Made by a program: the position numbers and the translations under genes
The notes under the pieces: model-generated
The model's database searches: none
Told to the model about the DNA's origin: nothing
Seen by the model: the letters and a program-made list of their open reading frames with translations, nothing else
Shown here: one piece after another, positions 33,518 to 40,442 of the stretch
Position numbering within the stretch: the stretch's first letter is position 1
Layout of the letters: the number at the start of each line of letters is the position of its first letter
Assembly: GCF_002797535.1 (NCBI RefSeq)
Contig: NZ_PGFD01000001.1
Coordinates: forward strand, 868,001 to 932,000
Direction: 5' to 3'
Source of the DNA: Chryseobacterium geocarposphaerae
GTDB taxonomy: Bacteria > Bacteroidota > Bacteroidia > Flavobacteriales > Weeksellaceae
DNA length: 64,000 bases

Positions 33518-34564
33518 ATGAAAAAGTTAATCATTCCGGTGCTAGCTGCAGTTTTCCTTACAAGTTGCGGAGCTTCTAAAGTTTCTACGGAAACGTCCGG
33601 CTCATCTGTTGTTTCCCCTAAAACATATAATAAAGCCTTTCAGACTGCTTATAAGGAGATTAAGGCAGAAGATCTAAAGAAAAACTTATATGTAATCGCT
33701 TCCGATGAAATGGAGGGAAGAGATACAGGAAGTCCCGGACAGAAAAAAGCGGGTGAATACATGATAAATTATTATAAAAACTTAGGGATTTCTTATCCAA
33801 AAGCTTTAGGTTCATATTATCAGAAGGTTCCGGCTGATTTTATGAAGCAGAGAGGAGGAGGAAACCTTCCTGATTCTGAAAATATCCTGGCTTTTATTGA
33901 AGGAAGTGAAAAACCGGAGGAGATTGTTGTGATCTCCGGACATTATGATCATGTAGGAACAAGAAATGGAATCGTATATAATGGTGCGGATGATGACGGA
34001 AGCGGAACTGTAGCCGTAATGGAAATCGCAAAGGCTTTTCAGAGTGCTAAAAAAGCAGGAAAAGGGCCTAAAAGATCGATTTTATTTCTTCATGTGACCG
34101 GAGAAGAACATGGCTTGTTTGGTTCAGAATATTATACGGATAATCCGGTGTTTCCTTTGGCCAATACAGTAGTAGATTTAAATATCGATATGATCGGGCG
34201 TGATGATCCTGAAAACAGAGGGAAACAATACGTTTATGTAATCGGTTCAGATATGTTAAGCTCACAGTTAAAGGTCATTAATGAAGCCGCCAATAAGACA
34301 ACAAATAATCTGGAGCTCAACTATAAATACGATGATCCGAATGATCCTCAAAGATTGTATTACAGGTCCGATCATTATAATTTTGCTAAAAATAATATTC
34401 CGGTAGCGTTTTTCTTTGACGGAATTCATGAAGATTACCATAAACCAACGGATGATGTTGAAAAAATTGATTACAACTTACTGGCAAAAAGAACGCAGCT
34501 TGTCTTTGCAACAGCCTGGGAACTGGCCAACAGAAAAGAAAGAATTGTAGTAGATAAAAAATAA
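33518..34564 (+). CDS. M28-family metallopeptidase lipoprotein
   Basis: A 348-residue protein with a lipobox (F-L-T-S-C17-G). The M28 zinc site is visible: G-H-Y-D-H-V-G (His and Asp), N-G-A-D-D-D-G-S-G (bridging Asp), T-G-E-E-H-G-L-F-G-S (catalytic Glu and ligand Glu), N-I-D-M-I-G-R-D (Asp) and the late H-E-D-Y-H-K-P-T-D-D histidine. It is an aminopeptidase that works on peptides in the envelope. ATG 33518 begins the lipoprotein signal; the earlier in-frame codon at 33491 does not. Confidence 0.92.
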   Translation: MKKLIIPVLAAVFLTSCGASKVSTETSGSSVVSPKTYNKAFQTAYKEIKAEDLKKNLYVIASDEMEGRDTGSPGQKKAGEYMINYYKNLGISYPKALGSYYQKVPADFMKQRGGGNLPDSENILAFIEGSEKPEEIVVISGHYDHVGTRNGIVYNGADDDGSGTVAVMEIAKAFQSAKKAGKGPKRSILFLHVTGEEHGLFGSEYYTDNPVFPLANTVVDLNIDMIGRDDPENRGKQYVYVIGSDMLSSQLKVINEAANKTTNNLELNYKYDDPNDPQRLYYRSDHYNFAKNNIPVAFFFDGIHEDYHKPTDDVEKIDYNLLAKRTQLVFATAWELANRKERIVVDKK

Positions 34565-34581
34565 TCTACGGTCAGAAAAAG

Positions 34582-34614
34582 AGGACAAATTTGTTGAATA
34601 ATACAGTTTGTCCT
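34582..34614 (+). terminator. Probable terminator of the M28 gene
   Basis: AGGACAAA / TTTGTCCT stem with a 17-base loop followed by TTTATTTT, starting 17 bases after the stop codon. Confidence 0.6.
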
Positions 34615-34640
34615 TTTATTTTAATGTAATACTATTAATT

Positions 34641-35006
34641 ATGAAACAGGAAATCAAATCAATACGTCCTTTCATAGGTTCCGAAAACTTTGAGATCAGC
34701 CGTAGTTTTTACCGGGATCTGGGATTTGAAGAAATTATTTTAGAACCTAAATTATCCCTCTTCACATGGGATGACATAGGATTTTATTTACAGGACGCCT
34801 ATGTAAAAGACTGGATTGATAATACCATGCTTTTTATAGAAGTAGGGAATGTTGAGAAATTTTGGGAAAATCTTCAGCAATTAAATCTTGAAAAGTATGA
34901 AGGAGTGAGATTAACACCGATCCGGACCATGACATGGGGAAAAGAATGTTTTGTTCATGATCCCTGCGGTGTATTATGGCATTTCGGGGAATTCTTCACT
35001 CAATAA
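34641..35006 (+). CDS. VOC-superfamily (glyoxalase/bleomycin-resistance-like) protein
   Basis: A 121-residue protein of the vicinal oxygen chelate fold: beta-alpha-beta-beta-beta units starting at I-R-P-F-I-G-S-E-N-F-E-I-S-R-S-F-Y-R-D-L-G-F and ending W-G-K-E-C-F-V-H-D-P-C-G-V-L-W-H-F. Such proteins bind small molecules or metals; some sequester antibiotics. No specific ligand can be named. ATG 34641 gives the family N-terminus. Confidence 0.8.
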   Translation: MKQEIKSIRPFIGSENFEISRSFYRDLGFEEIILEPKLSLFTWDDIGFYLQDAYVKDWIDNTMLFIEVGNVEKFWENLQQLNLEKYEGVRLTPIRTMTWGKECFVHDPCGVLWHFGEFFTQ

Positions 35007-35043
35007 CATTATTTTAATTATGATTTAGATTCAAACTTTAGTA

Positions 35044-35063
35044 ATCCTGACAAATGTCAGGAT
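35044..35063 (+). terminator. Intrinsic terminator of the VOC gene
   Basis: ATCCTGACA / TGTCAGGAT stem with a two-base loop, then GTTTTTATTTTT. Confidence 0.85.
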
Positions 35064-35162
35064 GTTTTTATTTTTATTAATTCTAAATAAACATAATTTT
35101 GTATCAACAAAAAAATATTAAAACACATATCTAATCATATCCATATCAATTTTTGTTTTTTG

Positions 35163-35185
35163 AACCGACATCCTATTTGTCGGTT
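35163..35185. terminator. Second hairpin, terminator-like on the plus strand
   Basis: AACCGACA / TGTCGGTT stem, seven-base loop, then TTTATTTATTT on the plus strand. It lies just past the HxlR stop codon, but its T tract faces the other way. A plus-strand -7 box (TAATTTTG, 35094-35101) upstream makes a small transcript possible (see findings). Confidence 0.5.
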
Positions 35186-35190
35186 TTTAT

Positions 35191-35550
35191 TTATTTCTGA
35201 TAAAGGGATCTTCGATATTCGAGGCCCCACTTAGCAATTTCATCAATAATAGGTTCAATAGTTCTGCCGTATTCGGTAACTTCATATTCCACCGTTACAG
35301 GTTTTGTATCCAGTACGGTACGTTTAATAAGATGATTGATTTCCATGTCCTGAAGCTCTTTGGAAAGCATTTTGGCGGCAATACCGTCAATTTCCCTCAA
35401 GAGGTCCATAAAACGCATATTTCCTCCCTGCAGTAAGGTTCCTAAAATATGAAATTTCCATTTGCCAGATAGAATTTCCATCGCATCTTTAATGGCATTC
35501 ATCCTGTTTTTGCAAACTAATGTGGTATTTAGATTGGCTACTTTTTTCAT
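35191..35550 (-). CDS. HxlR-family transcriptional regulator
   Basis: A 119-residue winged-helix protein. L-S-G-K-W-K-F-H-I-L-G-T-L begins the HxlR signature, followed by G-I-A-A-K-M-L-S-K-E-L-Q-D-M-E (recognition helix) and Y-E-V-T-E-Y-G-R-T-I. Cys13 matches the cysteine that senses reactive electrophiles or redox in characterised relatives (YodB, HypR). It is divergent from a DsbA-like lipoprotein gene, with a palindromic operator between them, and is likely to control that gene and itself. Confidence 0.9.
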   Translation of the reverse strand: MKKVANLNTTLVCKNRMNAIKDAMEILSGKWKFHILGTLLQGGNMRFMDLLREIDGIAAKMLSKELQDMEINHLIKRTVLDTKPVTVEYEVTEYGRTIEPIIDEIAKWGLEYRRSLYQK

Positions 35551-35614
35551 TCCTTAAGTTTATTAAAAATCCTATTAAAAGATTAGAAGTTGTAAATGTA
35601 TAAAAATAATCAGG

Positions 35615-35640
35615 TAGTTTCCTAGAGGAAACTAGTTTCC
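35615..35640. promoter_or_regulatory. HxlR operator: three TAGTTTCC half-sites
   Basis: TAGTTTCC (35615-35622), its inverse GGAAACTA (35627-35634) after a four-base spacer, and a third TAGTTTCC (35633-35640) that overlaps the second by two bases. The site lies in the divergent region, 13 bases upstream of the -33 box for the DsbA-like gene. Binding by the adjacent HxlR protein is inferred. Confidence 0.7.
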
Positions 35641-35653
35641 AAAATGAAATTTA

Positions 35654-35686
35654 TTGTGAAAATGTAATGATTAAATGTTAGCTTTG
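35654..35686 (+). promoter_or_regulatory. Promoter of the DsbA-like lipoprotein gene
   Basis: TTG (35654-35656), 22-base spacer, TAGCTTTG (35679-35686). Transcription would start near 35693, about 26 bases before the ATG. Confidence 0.6.
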
Positions 35687-35718
35687 CACTCAATAGTAAA
35701 TCTGTATAAAATATTATC

Positions 35719-36726
35719 ATGATTAAAAAAATGATAAACTACAAAATACTAACATTCTTGTTCCTTACTATGACTTTAGGCAGTTGCAAAGGACAGAACG
35801 ATAAAAGTAAAAAAATGGAAAACAAAACTACTAACCCATTATTATGTGATCCTGCAACAGGGATCTGTGAAACACCAGGAGAAAAAAAGAACAATGGGCA
35901 TGCTAAAACCAATGAAAAGCCAGTGAAAGTTATTTATTTTACCGATCCTATCTGCTCTTCTTGCTGGGGGATCGAACCTCAATTGAGAAAATTAAAGTTA
36001 GAATACGGAAACAGCGTAGAAATAGAATACAGAATGGGAGGTCTTCTTCCGGACTGGAGTTACAACAGCGGAGGAATCAGCAAGCCTTCGGATGTTGCCC
36101 AACATTGGGATGAGGTAAGCGGATATTACGATATGCCCATTGACGGAGATGTGTGGCTAAAAGATCCGTTGGATTCTTCTTACCCACCTTCCATTGCCTT
36201 TAAAGCAGCACAGCTTCAGGATAAATCGAAAGCATTGGATTTTATGAGAGAGCTTCGTGAAATGGTATTTTTAAAGAAAAAAAATATCGCAAAATGGGAA
36301 CATATTGCTGTGGCAGCTGAAAAAGTTGGATTAGATACCAATAAACTAAAAGCAGATTTTGAAGGGAAAGCAAAAGACCTTTTCCAGGAAGATCTGAAAT
36401 TAGCCCGAGAATTGGGCGTTCGTGGTTTCCCTACGATGTTCTTTACCAACGGAAACGGAAACAGAGAAACAGTATACGGTTCAAAACCATATGCATTCTA
36501 TGAAACTGCCATCTTAAAAATAAATTCGGATACAAAAAAATCTGAATATTCTAAAAACTGGGAGAGCTTATTTGCAAAATATCCTTCTCTTACCGCAAAA
36601 GAATTTTCAGAATTATCAGGAACACCAAGAGTTGAGAGCGAGAGACTCTTAAATGACCTTGCCGCTAAAGGAACTCTTGAAAAATTTACGACAAAGAATG
36701 GTTCAATCTGGACCTTGAAATCGTAA
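35719..36726 (+). CDS. DsbA/YjbH-like thioredoxin-fold lipoprotein
   Basis: A 335-residue protein. A lipobox ends at Cys23 (T-L-G-S-C). After it comes N-P-L-L-C43-D-P-A-T-G-I-C50 and then a DsbA/FrnE-type domain with C79-S-S-C82-W in D-P-I-C-S-S-C-W-G-I-E-P and the cis-proline in R-G-F-P-T-M-F-F. This domain resembles YjbH/SpxH, a cytoplasmic adaptor in Firmicutes, yet here it is exported. The C-terminal 60 residues (L-T-A-K-E-F-S-E-L-S-G-T-P-R) resemble a small winged-helix fold. A second ATG at 35815 (residue 33) would yield a cytosolic form. It is probably controlled by the HxlR protein next door. Confidence 0.8.
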   Translation: MIKKMINYKILTFLFLTMTLGSCKGQNDKSKKMENKTTNPLLCDPATGICETPGEKKNNGHAKTNEKPVKVIYFTDPICSSCWGIEPQLRKLKLEYGNSVEIEYRMGGLLPDWSYNSGGISKPSDVAQHWDEVSGYYDMPIDGDVWLKDPLDSSYPPSIAFKAAQLQDKSKALDFMRELREMVFLKKKNIAKWEHIAVAAEKVGLDTNKLKADFEGKAKDLFQEDLKLARELGVRGFPTMFFTNGNGNRETVYGSKPYAFYETAILKINSDTKKSEYSKNWESLFAKYPSLTAKEFSELSGTPRVESERLLNDLAAKGTLEKFTTKNGSIWTLKS

Positions 36727-36754
36727 TTCACAATAATCATATTTAGCAAATTTT

Positions 36755-36782
36755 TACCGAAGGTTCTTATGGATCTTCGGTA
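36755..36782. terminator. Bidirectional intrinsic terminator
   Basis: TACCGAAG / CTTCGGTA stem with T-rich tails on both sides, between the DsbA-like gene and the convergent VOC gene. Confidence 0.85.
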
Positions 36783-36791
36783 TTTTTATGA

Positions 36792-37190
36792 TTACATTCC
36801 TGGCCAATACAGCACATTGAATGCATGTCCGTCGGGATCGGAAAATCCAAATGTATATCCTTCTTCTATTGTATAAGGTTCCGTAGAAATAGTACCACCA
36901 GCTTTCTCAACCATCTTTACCCATTCATCAACATCTTCTTTACTTGCCGCAGAAAGACTGAAAATGATTTCATTTCCGGATTTTACATCAGAAAACTTCA
37001 TTTTAGTATTATTTTCAAGAATATCTTTCAGGAAAAAATTAATGATAAAGCTATTTTCTCCAAAAGAAAAACTTATCAGTTCATCAGATTTTACAGAACC
37101 GTTTAATGTAAAACCTAATTGCTCATAAAATTTTGCAGTTCTTTCAAGGTTAGAAACGGGTAAGTTTGCCCAAATTTGTTTTGTTTTCAT
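36792..37190 (-). CDS. VOC-superfamily protein, bleomycin-resistance-like
   Basis: A 132-residue protein starting W-A-N-L-P-V-S-N-L-E-R-T-A-K-F-Y-E-Q-L-G-F, the first VOC beta-alpha unit, and ending G-F-S-D-P-D-G-H-A-F-N-V-L-Y, the typical last strand with a His/Asp pair. It is distinct from the VOC protein at 34641-35006. The ligand is unknown. It is divergent from the SDR gene, with an inverted repeat between them. Confidence 0.85.
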   Translation of the reverse strand: MKTKQIWANLPVSNLERTAKFYEQLGFTLNGSVKSDELISFSFGENSFIINFFLKDILENNTKMKFSDVKSGNEIIFSLSAASKEDVDEWVKMVEKAGGTISTEPYTIEEGYTFGFSDPDGHAFNVLYWPGM

Positions 37191-37223
37191 ATGATTTAAA
37201 TTAGGATAAGGATGTAATGATAG

Positions 37224-37249
37224 AATGAAATTTTCAGACCAATTTCATT
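37224..37249. promoter_or_regulatory. Inverted repeat in the divergent VOC/SDR region
   Basis: AATGAAATT (37224-37232), eight-base spacer, AATTTCATT (37241-37249). It fits a dimeric regulator site; the nearby AraC-family gene (38205-39119) or the HxlR protein is a possible binder, but this is inference. Confidence 0.4.
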
Positions 37250-37333
37250 TTGGCTACATCAATATCCGTTTTGGCAACTTTAATCTTTTTATAAGTCCGG
37301 AATTTTGTCATGTAATTTTAAAACAATAAAAAA

Positions 37334-38131
37334 ATGAAAACAATTTTCATAACTGGTGCCTCAACAGGACTAGGAAAAACAACGGCAAAATTATTTCAGA
37401 GCAGAGGATGGAACGTGATTGCAACCATGAGAAATCCGGAAGCGGAAACAGAATTGAATCAATTGGAAAACCTTACGCTTCTTCCACTGGATGTTACCAA
37501 TTTAGAACAAATTCAGACCACAGTAAAAAAAGCATTAGAATTGAGTGATATTGATCTGGTATTCAATAATGCAGGGTATGGACTAATCGGACCTTTAGAA
37601 GCTTTAAATGATGATCAGATCTTAAAACAATTAGATACTAATTTATTAGGGGTTATTCGTGTTACCAAAGAATTCATTCCTTATTTCAGAGAAAGAAAAA
37701 GCGGAATGTTCATTACAACCACATCCATCGGAGGATTAATTGCTTTCCCATTAGGCTCAACGTATCATGCTACAAAATGGGCACTGGAAGGATGGAGCGA
37801 AAGTTTGGCGTATGAACTGAACACATTCGGAATCGATATAAAAACAGTCTCTCCCGGAGGAATCAAAACCGATTTCATCAGCCGTTCTTTGGATATGGGA
37901 ACTCAACCTGAATATCAAACGATGATAGATACCATGTTTTCAAATACAGAAGCCATGATGGAAGGAGCCTCCGAACCTGAACTCATTGCTGAAGTCGTGT
38001 ACGAAGCTGCTACAGATGGTAAAAGCCAGTTGAGATATGTAGCGGGAGAAGATGCCAAGGCATTATATGCGCAGCGTCTGGAAATGGGAGCTGAAGCATT
38101 CAGAGAACAATTCGGTAAGCAGTTTATTTAA
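37334..38131 (+). CDS. Short-chain dehydrogenase/reductase
   Basis: A 265-residue classical SDR: cofactor loop T-G-A-S-T-G-L-G (residues 6-13), N-N-A-G after strand 4, catalytic Ser in T-S-I-G-G, Tyr and Lys in Y-H-A-T-K. The S-P-G-G loop is also present. A dehydrogenase or reductase using NADP(H) or NAD(H); substrate unknown. An AraC-type regulator gene follows in the same direction after a strong hairpin, so the two may be functionally linked. Confidence 0.9.
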   Translation: MKTIFITGASTGLGKTTAKLFQSRGWNVIATMRNPEAETELNQLENLTLLPLDVTNLEQIQTTVKKALELSDIDLVFNNAGYGLIGPLEALNDDQILKQLDTNLLGVIRVTKEFIPYFRERKSGMFITTTSIGGLIAFPLGSTYHATKWALEGWSESLAYELNTFGIDIKTVSPGGIKTDFISRSLDMGTQPEYQTMIDTMFSNTEAMMEGASEPELIAEVVYEAATDGKSQLRYVAGEDAKALYAQRLEMGAEAFREQFGKQFI

Positions 38132-38138
38132 TTTTTAC

Positions 38139-38178
38139 AGTTTGAGTATATCATTTGAAAACCTGATATACTCAAACT
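38139..38178 (+). terminator. Strong hairpin between SDR and AraC genes
   Basis: Perfect 15-bp stem (arms 38139-38153 and 38164-38178, AGTTTGAG...CTCAAACT) with a ten-base loop, then TAATTTTCTTTTT. A likely terminator for the SDR, though regulator binding at the palindrome cannot be excluded. Confidence 0.75.
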
Positions 38179-38204
38179 TAATTTTCTTTTTAATACCTTT
38201 AACT

Positions 38205-39119
38205 ATGGAAAAGAAAGATAATTCTCCTTTAAAAATCTCATCAATTTCAGAACTTCATCAGATACTAAATGTTCCGAAACCGCTTCATCCGCTAATAAGT
38301 TTAGTAGATAATACAAAAATGAGTGTCAATAAGTATTATCTTGACCGAAGTTTCACACTAAGCTTTTATAAGATTTCTTACAAATTTTCAGAAAACGGAA
38401 AGATGGGATATGGACAGGGATATTATGACTTTAATGAAGGAGGCATGATGTTTACAGCACCAAACCAGGTTCTGGCAACGGATGAAAATGCCGAATATTT
38501 TGGATATACCTTATTCATTCATCCTGATTTTTTAAGAAATTATCCTTTGGCAAAAAGCATCAAAAAATATGGTTTCTTTTCTTATGATACGAATGAAGCT
38601 CTGCATTTATCCGAAAAAGAAAAGACTCTGATTGTTGGGATACTGGATAATATCAATGAGGAACTGAATACGGCTATTGACGAAATCAGTCAGGACGTTA
38701 TTATTTCTTACCTGGAAGTTCTATTGAACTATAGCAACCGATTTTATAAAAGACAGTTCATTACCCGAAAAGTCGTGAACCATGATCTGCTCTCTAAAAT
38801 GGAAGATGTTCTGGAAAGTTATTTTAATAAGCAGGAAACGCTAACAAAAGGGCTTCCTACAGTAGAATTCCTAGCCTCAGAGTTAAATTTATCTACCCAT
38901 TATTTAAGCGACATGCTTCGAAATCTGACAGGGCAAAACACTCAGCAACATATCCATGAAAAACTGATCGAAAAAGCAAAGGAATATCTTACTACAACTA
39001 ATTTTTCAGTTTCTGAAGTAGCATACCAATTGGGATTTGAGCATTCTCAGTCTTTTAATAAGCTGTTTAAGAAAAAAATGAATGTAACACCTTTGAGTTA
39101 TAAACAGTCATTCAACTAG
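38205..39119 (+). CDS. AraC-family transcriptional regulator
   Basis: A 304-residue protein. An N-terminal cupin-like part (to about residue 190) precedes the C-terminal HTH pair: V-E-F-L-A-S-E-L-N-L-S-T-H-Y-L-S-D-M-L-R for the first and F-S-V-S-E-V-A-Y-Q-L-G-F-E-H-S-Q-S-F-N-K-L-F-K-K for the second. This is the pattern of AraC regulators that often control a neighbouring SDR or oxidoreductase gene. The ATG at 38205 is chosen; an earlier in-frame start would run into the SDR gene. Confidence 0.9.
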   Translation: MEKKDNSPLKISSISELHQILNVPKPLHPLISLVDNTKMSVNKYYLDRSFTLSFYKISYKFSENGKMGYGQGYYDFNEGGMMFTAPNQVLATDENAEYFGYTLFIHPDFLRNYPLAKSIKKYGFFSYDTNEALHLSEKEKTLIVGILDNINEELNTAIDEISQDVIISYLEVLLNYSNRFYKRQFITRKVVNHDLLSKMEDVLESYFNKQETLTKGLPTVEFLASELNLSTHYLSDMLRNLTGQNTQQHIHEKLIEKAKEYLTTTNFSVSEVAYQLGFEHSQSFNKLFKKKMNVTPLSYKQSFN

Positions 39120-39196
39120 TTATAAAAGAATCCGCTCTTTAGGAACGGATTCAGTAGATAAATACATCTCATTTTTTTAATTAGACAACAATAAAA

Positions 39197-39221
39197 AAGC
39201 ACAGCCGACAATGCTGTGCTT
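39197..39221 (+). terminator. Intrinsic terminator after the AraC gene
   Basis: Perfect nine-bp stem AAGCACAGC / GCTGTGCTT followed by AAATTTTTAT. Confidence 0.7.
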
Positions 39222-39603
39222 AAATTTTTATAAATTTAATTGCAATTTCAAAACTGAAAAAAGCAAAATATGTTTCCACTTTGGTAGTATTACATAGTAA
39301 ATGTAGTAATAATTTTAATACGAAACATTAATTTAATGTTAAAATTAACAAATAACTAACAATTTATTGTGGATAATTTTCTCTTCTTTTTCCCAGGTAC
39401 TTTTCAGGGTAAATTACTACAATGAAATTATAGGCACTAAAAAAATAATTTTAAGTTGAAATTTTTATATCTTTATTTCATTAAAATCTCTTTATAAATA
39501 GTATCCCAAATTTCAGAACAATTTGTATGGTCTGAAAACGTAAGGTTCAAATTCTTTGGACCCTATAATCTTTTATTTTACTGCAAAGCAACAAGATTAA
39601 CCA

Positions 39604-39635
39604 TATTGGTTTTTCTTATGTTTTGTAAACCAATA
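39604..39635. promoter_or_regulatory. Inverted repeat upstream of the NAD(P)H-binding gene
   Basis: TATTGGTTT (39604-39612) and AAACCAATA (39627-39635), 14-base spacer, ending 16 bases before the ATG. It could be an operator or a leader hairpin. Confidence 0.4.
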
Positions 39636-39651
39636 ACTTTAAAGAAGTACT

Positions 39652-40287
39652 ATGAAAAAAGATATGATCGCTGTAATCGGCGGAACAGGAAAATCAGGAA
39701 AATATCTTGTTCAACAACTTTTAGAAAATAATTATCACCTTAAGCTATTATTAAGAAATCCTGAGAATTTTACGCTTCAAAACCATTTGATAGAAGCCGT
39801 AAAAGGGGATGCGAGAGATTACTATTCCATTCTGAATTTAATTAAAGACTGTAATGCAGTGATCAGCACTTTAGGACAGCCTGCCGGAGAAGAATCAATC
39901 TTCAGTGATGCCACGAAAAACATCATTAAGGCAATGCAATTTCACGGAATTAAAAGATATATCGTCACAACAGGACTGAACGTCAATACACCTTTTGACC
40001 GCAAAAATGAAAAGGTGAAAATGGCCACCGAATGGATGTATCAACATTATCCGGAAACAACTGCAGACAAACAAAAAGAATATGAACTTCTCGCAGAAAG
40101 TGATCTGGACTGGACTTTAGTGAGACTTCCTTTAATTAATTTGACAGATGAGAGTTTCATGACAGAAACATCTTTGGAAGATTGTAAAGGAGAAAATATC
40201 TCAGCAACAGATTTAGGAAAATTTTTAGTTTCTCAGATTGATGATGAGACTTTTATTAAGCAAAGTCCATTTTTATATAATGTTTAA
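39652..40287 (+). CDS. NAD(P)H-binding atypical SDR (NmrA/BVR-B-like)
   Basis: A 211-residue protein with the Rossmann start I-A-V-I-G-G-T-G-K-S-G-K-Y-L-V, an atypical SDR glycine motif, and L-L-L-R-N-P as a possible NADPH-selecting arginine. It keeps I-S-T-L-G and T-T-G-L-N but lacks the usual Tyr-x3-Lys pair, so it may be a sensor or a flavin/NADPH-dependent reductase like biliverdin reductase B. Substrate unknown. Its upstream region is long and structured. Confidence 0.85.
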   Translation: MKKDMIAVIGGTGKSGKYLVQQLLENNYHLKLLLRNPENFTLQNHLIEAVKGDARDYYSILNLIKDCNAVISTLGQPAGEESIFSDATKNIIKAMQFHGIKRYIVTTGLNVNTPFDRKNEKVKMATEWMYQHYPETTADKQKEYELLAESDLDWTLVRLPLINLTDESFMTETSLEDCKGENISATDLGKFLVSQIDDETFIKQSPFLYNV

Positions 40288-40410
40288 CTTAATCATTAAT
40301 TTTTAATGGTTATTTTAGAAGATTAAGTCAACTTTATATTTCGCTTAAAATTAGAATGCTCTTCTCTTAATTGAGCTTAATATCTTAAATTTCTTAATGG
40401 TTTAAATAAA

Positions 40411-40437
40411 AACAGAGAGTAAAAATTACTCTCTGTT
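40411..40437 (-). terminator. Intrinsic terminator of uvrA
   Basis: Perfect 12-bp stem AACAGAGAGTAA / TTACTCTCTGTT with a three-base loop and a T-rich tail on the minus strand. Confidence 0.85.
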
Positions 40438-40442
40438 CTATT

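Larger units (their letters stand above)
39120..39651. other. 532-bp intergenic region with hairpins and no gene
   Basis: The longest empty stretch of the window. It holds an AraC-gene hairpin (GAATCCG / CGGATTC, 39128-39152), a terminator (39197-39221), an eight-bp hairpin GGTTCAAA / TTTGGACC at 39544-39562 with a U-rich tail, and an inverted repeat TATTGGTTT / AAACCAATA (39604-39635) just ahead of the next ATG. I see no coding signal in the AT-rich rest. Confidence 0.5.

Noticed and set aside
39542-39562. GGTTCAAATTC, a tRNA T-arm look-alike that might mark an attachment site
   Set aside because: The base pairing with the T-loop G53-C61 pair is not met, no acceptor or anticodon arm can be found around it, and no integrase gene is near. 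It is better seen as a small hairpin.
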